Source: Winogradskyella tangerina (GTDB lineage: Bacteria > Bacteroidota > Bacteroidia > Flavobacteriales > Flavobacteriaceae). From it: DNA of 64,000 bases. The position numbers and the translations under genes were made by a program. A model generated the notes under the pieces. It was not told the DNA's origin and searched no databases. It saw only the letters and a program-made list of their open reading frames with translations. Positions 55,188 to 62,957 of this stretch are shown piece by piece (the stretch's first letter is position 1; every line of letters begins with the position of its first letter). The stretch is from positions 124,001 to 188,000 of the forward strand of contig NZ_QERF01000004.1 in the NCBI RefSeq assembly GCF_003260205.1, written 5' to 3'.

Positions 55188-55299
55188 TAAGTTCGAGTGA
55201 TTCCTTCATTAAAGGAATTGTATCGAGAAGTAATTACATTTCGATGAAGATTCTCGATACTAATTTTTAATGACCGCATTAAAAATTCACTCGAACTTA
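55188..55299. repeat. Cloverleaf-forming inverted-repeat element
   Basis: A 112-bp element with perfect nested pairing: outer stem TAAGTTCGAGTGA / TCACTCGAACTTA (13 bp), and three inner hairpins: ATTCCTT/AAGGAAT (7 bp), GTATCGAGAA/TTCTCGATAC (10 bp, 21-nt loop) and AATTTTTAATG/CATTAAAAATT (11 bp, 4-nt loop). All 41 pairs are exact. It lies between divergent nrnA and ndk genes. It lacks any T-run, so it is not a terminator. It looks like a dispersed palindromic (REP-like) element or a structured RNA. Confidence 0.75.
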
Positions 55300-55336
55300 G
55301 GTGAGCATTGTAACATTAATTTAATAAATCCTAAGC

Positions 55337-55366
55337 TTGATAAATTAAAGAAATACGTTACTTTTG
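55337..55366 (+). promoter_or_regulatory. Promoter of ndk
   Basis: TTG at 55337-55339 and a perfect TACTTTTG at 55359-55366, 19 bp apart: the classic flavobacterial spacing. It lies 21 bp before the ndk ATG and 38 bp after the cloverleaf element. Confidence 0.75.
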
Positions 55367-55387
55367 CGGTCAATTAAAAAAATTCAC

Positions 55388-55807
55388 ATGGTAACTAACA
55401 GAACATTTACAATGTTAAAGCCAGATGCTGTTGAAAAAGGACACGTTGGCGCAATTATAGAAAAAATTACAGCTTCAGGCTTTAGAATCGTAGCAATGAA
55501 GTTGACCCAAATGACTAAGGCAGATGCACAGGAATTTTATGCGATCCATAAGGAACGTCCATTTTTTCCAGAGCTTGTTGAATATATGACACGCGGTCCG
55601 ATCGTTGCAGCGATCTTAGAAAAAGATAATGCTGTTGAAGATTTTAGAACCTTAATTGGTGCTACAAACCCTGCAGAAGCAGCTGAGGGAACTATCCGTA
55701 AATTATATGCGGCGTCAATAGGTGAAAATGCTGTTCACGGTAGCGATAGCGATGAAAACGCAGCCATTGAAGGTGCTTTCCACTTCTCAGGAAGAGAGAT
55801 GTTTTAA
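55388..55807 (+). CDS. ndk: Nucleoside diphosphate kinase
   Basis: 139 aa, standard. [16 protein letters not shown] begins the fold, and the phospho-histidine is His117 in [15 protein letters not shown]. It balances NTP pools. The ATG at 55388 is used because the longer frame would start in the -7 box. The gene has its own promoter and terminator and is monocistronic. Confidence 0.97.
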   Translation: MVTNRTFTMLKPDAVEKGHVGAIIEKITASGFRIVAMKLTQMTKADAQEFYAIHKERPFFPELVEYMTRGPIVAAILEKDNAVEDFRTLIGATNPAEAAEGTIRKLYAASIGENAVHGSDSDENAAIEGAFHFSGREMF

Positions 55808-55831
55808 GATATATTATGTCAACACATATTG

Positions 55832-55862
55832 AAAAACCATCCGTCAGGATGGTTTTTTTTAT
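55832..55862. terminator. Intrinsic terminator after ndk
   Basis: A perfect 11-bp stem AAAAACCATCC / GGATGGTTTTT with a GTCA loop and a run of about eight T. It also lies just past the convergent serine hydrolase stop. Confidence 0.9.
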
Positions 55863-55885
55863 AGGATTTTCAAACAAATATAGGA

Positions 55886-57691
55886 TTACTCTTTCATCCG
55901 CGTTGCTACAAATGTTCCATTCGGCTGTATAAATTTCACCTGATCTATTTTGCCTTCAGTTTCTATGAATTCTACTTTAAAACCTTCTAAGACTTTAATA
56001 TTAAATTTATGCTCTGCAGTAGGAACCATCTCATATTCAGGTTGGCCAGGGACAAAAACATACAATACGTTTTCGTCTTTTAAATAGACTTTAACTTCAG
56101 TGCCATAAAGGTCATATTTCCCAACATATTGTTCTAAAGTTTTAGCATCTACATCAATAGAGTTTGGTGTGCGTTTGAAGGCAATAGCATCGGTTAATGG
56201 TTCTATATCAGCCTTCATATAATCTATATCACCTGCGGTGCTCGTAGTAAATGTAACACGCAAAGCATTACCAAACTGAGAGGTGTCAACTTTACCGTCG
56301 GTAACATCAATGAGCTCAAAAGTATCATAGTGGTAATGATTTAGGAACTGACGGTTGCCATCAAGTTCTGCGTAGAGCGAATCATTTTCGACAATAATAT
56401 CAAACTTTCCGTAGCCTTTGTTCTCATAAGATCCGGTATAATCAAGTAGAATATGTGAAGGCTTGGTGCCTTTTACATTAGAACCTTCGTTATCTTCTTT
56501 GGCTTCTTCCTGCGCCTTTAATGCTTCTTCTAAATCTTTTTTATGATTCTCAGCCCATTTAGTGATCTCCGTTTTTAACATTCGGTCGGCCGCGATATTT
56601 CTTATTAGACGTGGAACTGCAGAACCGTTTTGATTGGCTAAAACAACGATACCTAAGCTATCAGAAGGATATATAGCAACACTAGCAGAGAAACCGTCAA
56701 TATTGCCACCATGCTCTACCATATAATGCCCTTTGTAAGAATGTAAAAACCAACCATAACCATAATTCGCATATTGAATCCCTGGTAATTCGTCTGAAGG
56801 GAATCCGGCGGCCACAACCATTTGAGAGCTCATAGCTTCCTTCACGTAGGCTTCAGGAATTATTTGTTCTTCGCCTAATTTTCCTTTGTTGATCCAAAGC
56901 TTCAACCATTTACTCATATCATTCACACTACTATTTATACTTCCAGCAGGTGACATTCCGGCGATATCATAGTATTCCATTTTTTTAATGTTTCGCTCTT
57001 CATCTAAATTATATCCAAAGGCTACATTTGTACCGTTTTTCATACCGTCTATCATGGTGTTTGAGCGATCCATACCCAGTGGTTTGAAAAAATGCTCCTC
57101 GATATTTTCTTCCCAAGATTTATCGGTCAGTTTTTCAGTAATAACACCTTGAAGTAAAAAGCCAAAATTGTTATAGTACCACTGCTGACGCACACCAGTA
57201 AATGGTTCTTGATATTGCATGCGAGCCACCAAAGTGTCTTTGTTATGCGATGGGAAAAAGTACCACGCACCATCATGTCGTGGCAAGCCTGTGCTATGTC
57301 TCATTAGATCTTTAATTATGACATTATTATTCATATTGTCATTGTAAAATTTTAGTCCAGGGACATAGTCGAGCGGACTGTCATCAAGAGAAAGTTTTCC
57401 GTCTTCGCGTAACTTCCCTAATAAAGCTGAGGTAAATGCTTTTGTGGATGACCCAATTGCAAATAGGGTATTGGCATCGGCTGGAACTTTATTTTCATAA
57501 TCGGCATAACCAAATCCTTTTGAATAGATCACTTTGTCGCCTTCTACAATGGCAACGGCAAATCCGGCAGCCTTTGTAGTTTCTAATACAGAATTGAACT
57601 GCTTTTCGATACCTTTAAGTCGCTTATCGGTTTGAGCGATTGAAATTGATACAAATAAAATTAGGGCAATACTGAGAAATCGTAACTTCAT
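55886..57691 (-). CDS. Secreted serine hydrolase (beta-lactamase/class C PBP-like) with C-terminal lipocalin-like domain
   Basis: 601 aa. Signal peptide to about residue 20 (SISIAQ). The SxxK motif S81-S-T-K84 (AIGSSTKAF), the tyrosine motif YNN in WYYNNFGFLLQG and a HxG-type motif in VEHGGNIDGFSA are in place, so the catalytic domain (30-370) seems active. A linker rich in Glu/Lys follows, then a beta-rich C-terminal part (from 415) of DUF3471-like shape, with TPNSIDVDAKTLEQYVGKYD as a repeat start. The substrate is probably a D-amino peptide or ester; unknown. It is divergent from the LytTR operon and shares its regulatory region. Confidence 0.9.
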   Translation of the reverse strand: MKLRFLSIALILFVSISIAQTDKRLKGIEKQFNSVLETTKAAGFAVAIVEGDKVIYSKGFGYADYENKVPADANTLFAIGSSTKAFTSALLGKLREDGKLSLDDSPLDYVPGLKFYNDNMNNNVIIKDLMRHSTGLPRHDGAWYFFPSHNKDTLVARMQYQEPFTGVRQQWYYNNFGFLLQGVITEKLTDKSWEENIEEHFFKPLGMDRSNTMIDGMKNGTNVAFGYNLDEERNIKKMEYYDIAGMSPAGSINSSVNDMSKWLKLWINKGKLGEEQIIPEAYVKEAMSSQMVVAAGFPSDELPGIQYANYGYGWFLHSYKGHYMVEHGGNIDGFSASVAIYPSDSLGIVVLANQNGSAVPRLIRNIAADRMLKTEITKWAENHKKDLEEALKAQEEAKEDNEGSNVKGTKPSHILLDYTGSYENKGYGKFDIIVENDSLYAELDGNRQFLNHYHYDTFELIDVTDGKVDTSQFGNALRVTFTTSTAGDIDYMKADIEPLTDAIAFKRTPNSIDVDAKTLEQYVGKYDLYGTEVKVYLKDENVLYVFVPGQPEYEMVPTAEHKFNIKVLEGFKVEFIETEGKIDQVKFIQPNGTFVATRMKE

Positions 57692-57780
57692 ATGGATTGG
57701 ATTTTAATGGGTTGAGTTGAACTATATGTAGTTAAAAGGCTCTCTAAGTTACTATTTTTTCAAAGGACTTTTTAAAAAAG

Positions 57781-57810
57781 TACAATTCGTCATAAAAAAT
57801 ATACAATTCG
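57781..57810. promoter_or_regulatory. Candidate LytTR-binding direct repeats
   Basis: Two identical 9-mers TACAATTCG at 57781-57789 and 57802-57810, separated by 12 bp (21 bp start to start, two helical turns). This is the spacing of LytTR-type response regulator sites, and the sequence resembles the TACAGTTNN consensus of AgrA. It lies about 65 bp upstream of the DUF2141 start, whose promoter has only a weak -7 (GATATTTG at 57845-57852) and no -33, as expected for an activated promoter. It also lies 90 bp from the divergent serine hydrolase start. Confidence 0.6.
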
Positions 57811-57874
57811 GTAATTCCTGTTTTAAAAGTCTTAAGTTGTGTTAGATATTTGTAGTAACAAAAAAATAATCATC

Positions 57875-58297
57875 ATGAGTACACTTGTAAAAATTGCAGT
57901 TATAGTTATTATTAATCTTTTCACAATTAGTTCTGGAGCGCAATCGGGTTATAGTTTAACTGTACAGGTGAAGGACGCTGACAGTAACGATGGTAAGATG
58001 ATGATTGCAGTTTATAATAGCGAATCGGATTTTTTAGATAAAACATATATGGGGACTCAAAGCGACATCACAAATAATAGTTGTGTAGTGACTTTTGAAA
58101 ACATTCCGGAGGGAATCTACGCAGTTTCCATCTTTCATGATGAAAATGATAACGATAAGTTAGATAGCAATTTCATTGGCATTCCGAAGGAAGATTACGG
58201 GTGTTCAAACGATGCAAAAGGATTTATGGGGCCACCAAAATGGAAGGATGCCAAATTCGAGCTAAAATCAGATAAAACAATTACGATAACACTTTAA
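57875..58297 (+). CDS. Secreted DUF2141 protein
   Basis: 140 aa from the ATG at 57875. Signal peptide (IVIINLFTISSGAQ) followed by a single Ig-like beta domain: YSLTVQVKDADSNDGKMMIA, ENIPEGIYAVSIFHDENDND and the terminal segment FIGIPKEDYGCSNDAKG. DUF2141 family; function unknown. It has the first start of the nine-gene operon ending with the LytTR regulator, 13 bp before the next gene. A start at 57839 is less likely because it lies upstream of the likely -7 box. Confidence 0.88.
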   Translation: MSTLVKIAVIVIINLFTISSGAQSGYSLTVQVKDADSNDGKMMIAVYNSESDFLDKTYMGTQSDITNNSCVVTFENIPEGIYAVSIFHDENDNDKLDSNFIGIPKEDYGCSNDAKGFMGPPKWKDAKFELKSDKTITITL

Positions 58298-58310
58298 AAA
58301 TCATCAAAAA

Positions 58311-58931
58311 ATGAAAAATTTACTAATCATCATCTTAATGGTCTTTTCTGCAACTGTGCAGGCACAGACCAATTTTGAAAAAGGAATGACCAAAGCCTTT
58401 GAACTTTGGGGAGACGATAAAGTAGAAGAAGCAGAAAATATGTTTGAGCGTATTGCAAATGCTGAAGAAGACGAATGGTTGCCAAACTATTATATCGCTC
58501 AAATAAATAGTTTAAAAAGTTGGAATGAAAAGGATGAGGCTGTTTTAAAAGCCCAGCTTGAAAAAGCCCAAGAGCACTTAGATATCGCCATGACCAAAAG
58601 TGAAGACAATGCAGAACTTCTTGTAATGCAAGCTCAGGTATATACCAACTGGGTAGCTTATGACGGAATGACCTATGGAATGAAGTATGCTTCAAAAATA
58701 TCAGAATTATATGCTGAAGCTGTAGAATTAGATCCAACTAATCCGAGAGCTGCATTTTGCAAAGCCGATTGGGATATGGGGAGCGCCAGATATTTTGGCA
58801 AGGACACTGCGCCGTATTGTAAGGATATCGAAGCTTCAATTGAACTTTTTGATACCTTTAAAGCAGAGAGCGAATTTCACCCAAATTGGGGAAAAGAACG
58901 CGCAGAGCAAGTTTCTGCTGATTGTAAATAA
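58311..58931 (+). CDS. Secreted helical protein, TPR-like
   Basis: 206 aa. Signal peptide (MVFSATVQAQ). The mature part is helical with TPR-like spacing: GMTKAFELWGDDKVEEAENM, LLVMQAQVYTNWVAYDG and AVELDPTNPRAAFCKAD. Two Cys appear near the end (YCKDIE, SADCK). It probably acts in the periplasm. It lies 13 bp after the DUF2141 gene and 15 bp before the histidine kinase gene. Confidence 0.82.
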   Translation: MKNLLIIILMVFSATVQAQTNFEKGMTKAFELWGDDKVEEAENMFERIANAEEDEWLPNYYIAQINSLKSWNEKDEAVLKAQLEKAQEHLDIAMTKSEDNAELLVMQAQVYTNWVAYDGMTYGMKYASKISELYAEAVELDPTNPRAAFCKADWDMGSARYFGKDTAPYCKDIEASIELFDTFKAESEFHPNWGKERAEQVSADCK

Positions 58932-58946
58932 TAATTATTAGAACTA

Positions 58947-60302
58947 ATGATAAAGTCGTTTAAAAGTTTAGTAGTTGTTTTTATAGTAGGTTGTGTGATC
59001 TATGCGATCAGGTTTTTCCTTGTCGGTAATGAGGTGCGTTACGAAAACACTAATTTATACTTAATTGACTTTGCAATCACTCAGATCTACACGTTCGCTT
59101 TAAGTTATGTAAATACACTTTATTTCGGGTTTATTAAAAGACTTAAAATAAGAGAATATGATATCATTAAACGAATAGTATTTGGCATTGCCGGAGCTAC
59201 CGTAATTACATTAGCCACTATTTTTGTTCTAAGAATCTTAGTGTTGGTATTCTTTTACGGTCAATCGTTTAAAACCTTTATGGAAAATGATGGCTGGAGT
59301 GGTTACTCCTTCGGACTCTGGATCACCCTAAGTATTCTGTCTATTTTCTATATCACCTATTTCTATAACCGTTATCAAAAAAATAAGGTTAAGGAACAAA
59401 AGGTTATAGCTGGGGCGGCCTCAGCCAGATTTGATGCCCTTAAGAATCAGTTAGATCCGCACTTTCTTTTTAATAGTTTGAATGTACTAACAAGCCTTAT
59501 TGAAGAAAATCCACAAAGCGCTCAGAAGTTTACAACAGCATTATCTAAGGTATATCGCTATGTATTAGAGCAAAAAAATAAGGAATTAGTGACAGTAGAC
59601 GAAGAGCTCAATTTTGCCAGAACCTATATGTCGCTTTTAAAAATGAGATTTGAGGATAGTATCATTTTTGAGATTCCTGATAAAGCCATAAATCCCGAAA
59701 GTAAAGTAGTGCCTTTGTCATTACAATTGCTATTAGAAAATGCAGTGAAGCACAATATGGTAACGTCGAGTAAGCCATTGCATATTAAGATCTATGAAGA
59801 CGGAAATCACCTCGTGGTGATGAACAATCTTCAACCAAAACAAATTGTAAAAAAGGGTAGTGGTGTTGGATTAGAAAACATTAAACAGCGCTATCAATTA
59901 TTAACAAATCGAAAAGTATACATCAATCAACGAGAATCGGATTTTGCAGTTGCAATACCGATGCTCACAAAACAAATATCAATCATGAGATCCACACAAA
60001 AATCACAAGAACGTATGAACGACGATTACGTGAGAGCACGAAATCGTGTTGAAGAACTAAAAGCCTTTTACTACAGCTTGCTTTCTTATGCCTTTGTCAT
60101 ACCATTTTTAATATTCATCTGGTATAAATTTACACCACACACCATTCAATGGTTCTGGTTTCCAATCTTTGGTTGGGGCATAAGTTTGGCTTTTCAGGCG
60201 TATAGAGTTTATGTAGATGAAGGTGCATTTGGAGCCAAATGGGAAGAGCGCAAAATTGAAGAATACATGCGTAAGGAAGATGAGAAAAATCGTTGGAAAT
60301 AA
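58947..60302 (+). CDS. LytS-type sensor histidine kinase fused to a C-terminal 2TM module
   Basis: 451 aa. Four N-terminal membrane helices (8-26, 38-62, 76-103, 121-140) precede a His_kinase domain with LDPHFLFNSLNVL (phospho-His 172). The ATPase region shows LLLENAVKHN (Asn 265) and GSGVGLENI (304-312). After residue 350 a separate 2TM module begins (MNDDYVRARNRVEELKAFYY, two helices near 376-392 and 402-418, then KWEERKIEEYMRKE). The kinase is expected to signal to the LytTR regulator at the operon end. The C-terminal 2TM fusion is unusual for LytS kinases and links it to the stand-alone 2TM proteins. Confidence 0.92.
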   Translation: MIKSFKSLVVVFIVGCVIYAIRFFLVGNEVRYENTNLYLIDFAITQIYTFALSYVNTLYFGFIKRLKIREYDIIKRIVFGIAGATVITLATIFVLRILVLVFFYGQSFKTFMENDGWSGYSFGLWITLSILSIFYITYFYNRYQKNKVKEQKVIAGAASARFDALKNQLDPHFLFNSLNVLTSLIEENPQSAQKFTTALSKVYRYVLEQKNKELVTVDEELNFARTYMSLLKMRFEDSIIFEIPDKAINPESKVVPLSLQLLLENAVKHNMVTSSKPLHIKIYEDGNHLVVMNNLQPKQIVKKGSGVGLENIKQRYQLLTNRKVYINQRESDFAVAIPMLTKQISIMRSTQKSQERMNDDYVRARNRVEELKAFYYSLLSYAFVIPFLIFIWYKFTPHTIQWFWFPIFGWGISLAFQAYRVYVDEGAFGAKWEERKIEEYMRKEDEKNRWK

Positions 60303-60313
60303 ATTTGAGGGTC

Positions 60314-60628
60314 ATGAAGAATAAAAATCAAAATTTAAAATATATAAAGGCTAAAAATAAGGTCGAACGCGAACGCGGATTTTATACACACTTGATCATA
60401 TATTTTTTGGTCAATGTAATGATCACCATCCTGAAGTTATGGAACGATCTCGATAGTTGGGAAAGTTTCACCAATGAACTTATAAGCATTAACGTGCTAA
60501 GTGTATGGTGTATTTGGGGAGTATTCCTGGTATTACACTTCATTTCCTTCAAGTTTGGAGGTGCCTGGGAAGAACGTAAAATAGAAGAATTAATGAATAA
60601 AGAATTGTATAACGATTCAAAAAGATAA
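60314..60628 (+). CDS. 2TM domain protein (a)
   Basis: 104 aa from ATG 60314. Almost the whole protein is one 2TM domain: YIKAKNKVERERGFYTHLII, two membrane helices (about 27-45 and 64-84), then the signature AWEERKIEELMNKE. It lies 11 bp after the kinase gene and 4 bp before the next 2TM gene. It may form heteromers with the kinase's own 2TM segment (inference). Confidence 0.88.
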   Translation: MKNKNQNLKYIKAKNKVERERGFYTHLIIYFLVNVMITILKLWNDLDSWESFTNELISINVLSVWCIWGVFLVLHFISFKFGGAWEERKIEELMNKELYNDSKR

Positions 60629-60632
60629 AACA

Positions 60633-60971
60633 ATGGAAAAGTATAGTATAGAACCTTACGAGGAAAAGGATAATGTTTCTGATTTCAGAAAAGAGGAAGC
60701 GTATTTAAGAGCTAAAAAGAAAGTAGATTCACTAATTGGATTTTACTGGCACTTTGCCGTGTACGTGGTAGTGAATGTATTTCTTATTGTTCTAATTGGA
60801 GTCAACGCCGGCTTTGGTGGCTTTGGGCCATATGCCACAGCAACGTTTTGGGGTATTGGATTGTTCTTTCACTTTTTGGGTGTTTTTGGTCCAGATTTTT
60901 TCTTCGGAAAGGATTGGGAAAAGCGCAAAATCAAAGAGTTTATGGACAAAGAAGAACGCAACTGGGAATAA
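60633..60971 (+). CDS. 2TM domain protein (b)
   Basis: 112 aa. Same family as its neighbours: YLRAKKKVDSLIGFYWHFAV, two helices (about 34-53 and 66-86) and DWEKRKIKEFMDKEE. A 22-residue charged N-terminal extension (EPYEEKDNVSDFRKEE) sets it apart. Followed after 42 bp by the amidohydrolase gene. Confidence 0.88.
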   Translation: MEKYSIEPYEEKDNVSDFRKEEAYLRAKKKVDSLIGFYWHFAVYVVVNVFLIVLIGVNAGFGGFGPYATATFWGIGLFFHFLGVFGPDFFFGKDWEKRKIKEFMDKEERNWE

Positions 60972-61013
60972 GCTAAAGCAATTTTTAACGATTACTATTA
61001 ACCAATTAACGTT

Positions 61014-62150
61014 ATGAGAACCTTAGTTTTAGTTTTGTCTTTTCTTGTATCTAGTTTTATAGGAATTGCACAACAAAACTTCATTATTGAAAATGTGAAG
61101 CTATTTGATGGCGAAGCTGTTATTACCGAAACCTCTGTAAAGGTTGAAAATGGTATTATCACCGAAGTTTCGAAATCTATTAATTCTTCAGAGCAGTTCG
61201 AAGTAATTGATGGTAAGGGTAAATCTCTTATTCCGGCACTTTCTAATGCCCATGTGCATGCCTGGGCTCCACAATCCTTAATTCAAGCTGCGCAAGCTGG
61301 TGTCCTAAATGTGATGGATATGCACAGTTTAGAGAAGTATCAGGGTATGATGCGGCAATTAAAGGATTCTACAAACTATGCTCGTTATTATGTTGCTGGT
61401 TACGCAGCCACAGCTCCTGAAGGACACGGTACGCAGTTCGGATTTCCAGTACCGACATTAAATGGGCCAGAAGATGCTAAACAATTTATCGCAGATAGGG
61501 TTAAGGCTAATGTAGATCACATAAAGATTATAGTTGAGCCATGGAAAAAGACCCTAAGCATTGAAACCGTCGCAGAACTTATTAACGAGGCGCACAAGGC
61601 TGAAAAGATTGCGGTGGTGCATATTAGCCGCTTGGAGGATGCTGTAAACGTTATCAATAAGGATGCTGATGGATTGGTACATATTTGGTACGACAAAGAG
61701 CTAGACAATCAACAGTTGCAAAAGCTAGCTGAGGACAAAGACTTTTTTGTAATTCCCACTTTACTCACAACTTTAAAAGCCTTTGAAAATATGGGTGAAG
61801 GTGCGTCTAATTTCATGAGTAAAACCCAACTATTGTCTGAAATTAAAAAGCTTCACGATGCGGGTATACTTATTTTGGCTGGAACTGATCCACCAAATGT
61901 TGGTATAAACTATGGTACAGACTTATATAAGGAATTAGAACTCCTCAAAGAATCTGGCTTGAGCAATACAGAAGTTTTAAAAGCTGGTACAAGTAATATT
62001 GCAACCGCCTTCAGCTTATCTAATACAGGCTACATTAAGCCTGGATACACTGCTGATTTGGTATTGATAGATGGTGATGTTACCGAGGATATTTCGGCCT
62101 TGAATAATTCTAAGATTATCTGGAAAAATGGCCAACTCGTAAAACAATAA
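61014..62150 (+). CDS. Secreted amidohydrolase with intact metal motif
   Basis: 378 aa. Signal peptide (SSFIGIAQ). It has SLIPALSNAHVHAWAPQ (intact HxH), KIIVEPWKKTLSIE (conserved Lys position altered or replaced), VVHISRLEDAVNVI and LAGTDPPNVGINYG with the metal Asp, ending IKPGYTADLVLIDG. The enzyme likely cleaves a small cyclic amide or ester in the periplasm. Its location inside a two-component operon suggests that the signal or its breakdown product is handled here. Confidence 0.88.
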   Translation: MRTLVLVLSFLVSSFIGIAQQNFIIENVKLFDGEAVITETSVKVENGIITEVSKSINSSEQFEVIDGKGKSLIPALSNAHVHAWAPQSLIQAAQAGVLNVMDMHSLEKYQGMMRQLKDSTNYARYYVAGYAATAPEGHGTQFGFPVPTLNGPEDAKQFIADRVKANVDHIKIIVEPWKKTLSIETVAELINEAHKAEKIAVVHISRLEDAVNVINKDADGLVHIWYDKELDNQQLQKLAEDKDFFVIPTLLTTLKAFENMGEGASNFMSKTQLLSEIKKLHDAGILILAGTDPPNVGINYGTDLYKELELLKESGLSNTEVLKAGTSNIATAFSLSNTGYIKPGYTADLVLIDGDVTEDISALNNSKIIWKNGQLVKQ

Positions 62151-62154
62151 GACG

Positions 62155-62484
62155 ATGAAATCTAATTATACAGAACAAGAAAAATACCTTAAAGCACAGC
62201 AAATTTTAAGACGCACGCGTTTATTCTACCTTCATTTGGTAGGTTATATAATTGTGGTGCTACTCATTCTGCTTAATTTTTATGTGCTCGAAGACGGTCC
62301 ATATAAAAATACTATTACAGCTTTAAACTTAAGTATTCTTTGGGCCTGGACGGTAGTCATTATCATTCATGGCGTAGATGTTTATCGTCGTAGGCGATCC
62401 TTTTTTAAACGAAGCTGGGAAGATAAAAAGACAGAAGAATATCTAAAAACGCAAAACAAAGCTGAAGACAATCTTTGGGAATGA
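62155..62484 (+). CDS. 2TM domain protein (c)
   Basis: 109 aa. LKAQQILRRTRLFYLHLVGY, two membrane helices (about 25-44 and 58-78) and a diverged tail SWEDKKTEEYLKTQ. The ATG of the next gene overlaps its TGA (ATGA), so translation is coupled. Confidence 0.85.
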   Translation: MKSNYTEQEKYLKAQQILRRTRLFYLHLVGYIIVVLLILLNFYVLEDGPYKNTITALNLSILWAWTVVIIIHGVDVYRRRRSFFKRSWEDKKTEEYLKTQNKAEDNLWE

Positions 62485-62957
62485 GCTATTTAAATGATAT
62501 AATACATAGTAATATCGGATGGTTTCATTTTATTGTAGCCGTGTTAGCCATGCTCACAGGTGCCATAGTAATTTTGAATAAAAAAGGCACTGTTTTTCAT
62601 AAACGAACCGGATATGTATACGTAGCGTCCATGTTACTAATGAATATCTCCTCATTTTTTATCATGAATTTTGATGGATTTAGCATATTCCATTTTTTTG
62701 CCTTAGTTAGTCTCATTACTATTTTTGGTGGTATGATTCCAACCATAAAAAAGTCGAAGAATTGGTTTGGCTATCATTTTTATTTTATGAGTTGGTCTGT
62801 GGTTGGCTTATATTGTGCATTTTGGTCGGAAGTAGGAACGCGCTTTGTATCTAATCGCCAACAATTTTGGTGGATGGTGCTAATTGCAACATTAGCAACA
62901 GTCGCCGTAGGAAGTAGAATTATTAATCGAGAAGCAAAAAAACTGAATTTAAAATAA
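62481..62957 (+). CDS. Four-helix membrane protein (DUF2306-like)
   Basis: 158 aa from ATG 62481. About five hydrophobic segments with HSNIGWFHFIVAVLAMLTG, a HKRTGYVYVASMLLMN motif (His/Arg-rich loop) and NWFGYHFYFMSWSVVGLY. This matches the DUF2306 membrane family, where conserved His may bind heme. The start overlaps the preceding 2TM gene, and its TAA overlaps the ATG of the LytTR regulator by one base. Confidence 0.8.
   Translation: MSYLNDIIHSNIGWFHFIVAVLAMLTGAIVILNKKGTVFHKRTGYVYVASMLLMNISSFFIMNFDGFSIFHFFALVSLITIFGGMIPTIKKSKNWFGYHFYFMSWSVVGLYCAFWSEVGTRFVSNRQQFWWMVLIATLATVAVGSRIINREAKKLNLK

Noticed and set aside
54080..55279. Longer version of the DHH phosphoesterase gene starting at 55279
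   Set aside because: The extra 60 codons read through the cloverleaf repeat and lack family similarity; the ATG at 55099 starts the DHH fold properly.
55188..55299. Cloverleaf resembling a tRNA gene (contains GTTCGAG)
   Set aside because: The arms are 7, 10 and 11 bp with loops of 5, 21 and 4 nt, and the outer stem is 13 bp. There is no anticodon arm geometry or conserved T- and D-loop bases, so it is not a tRNA.
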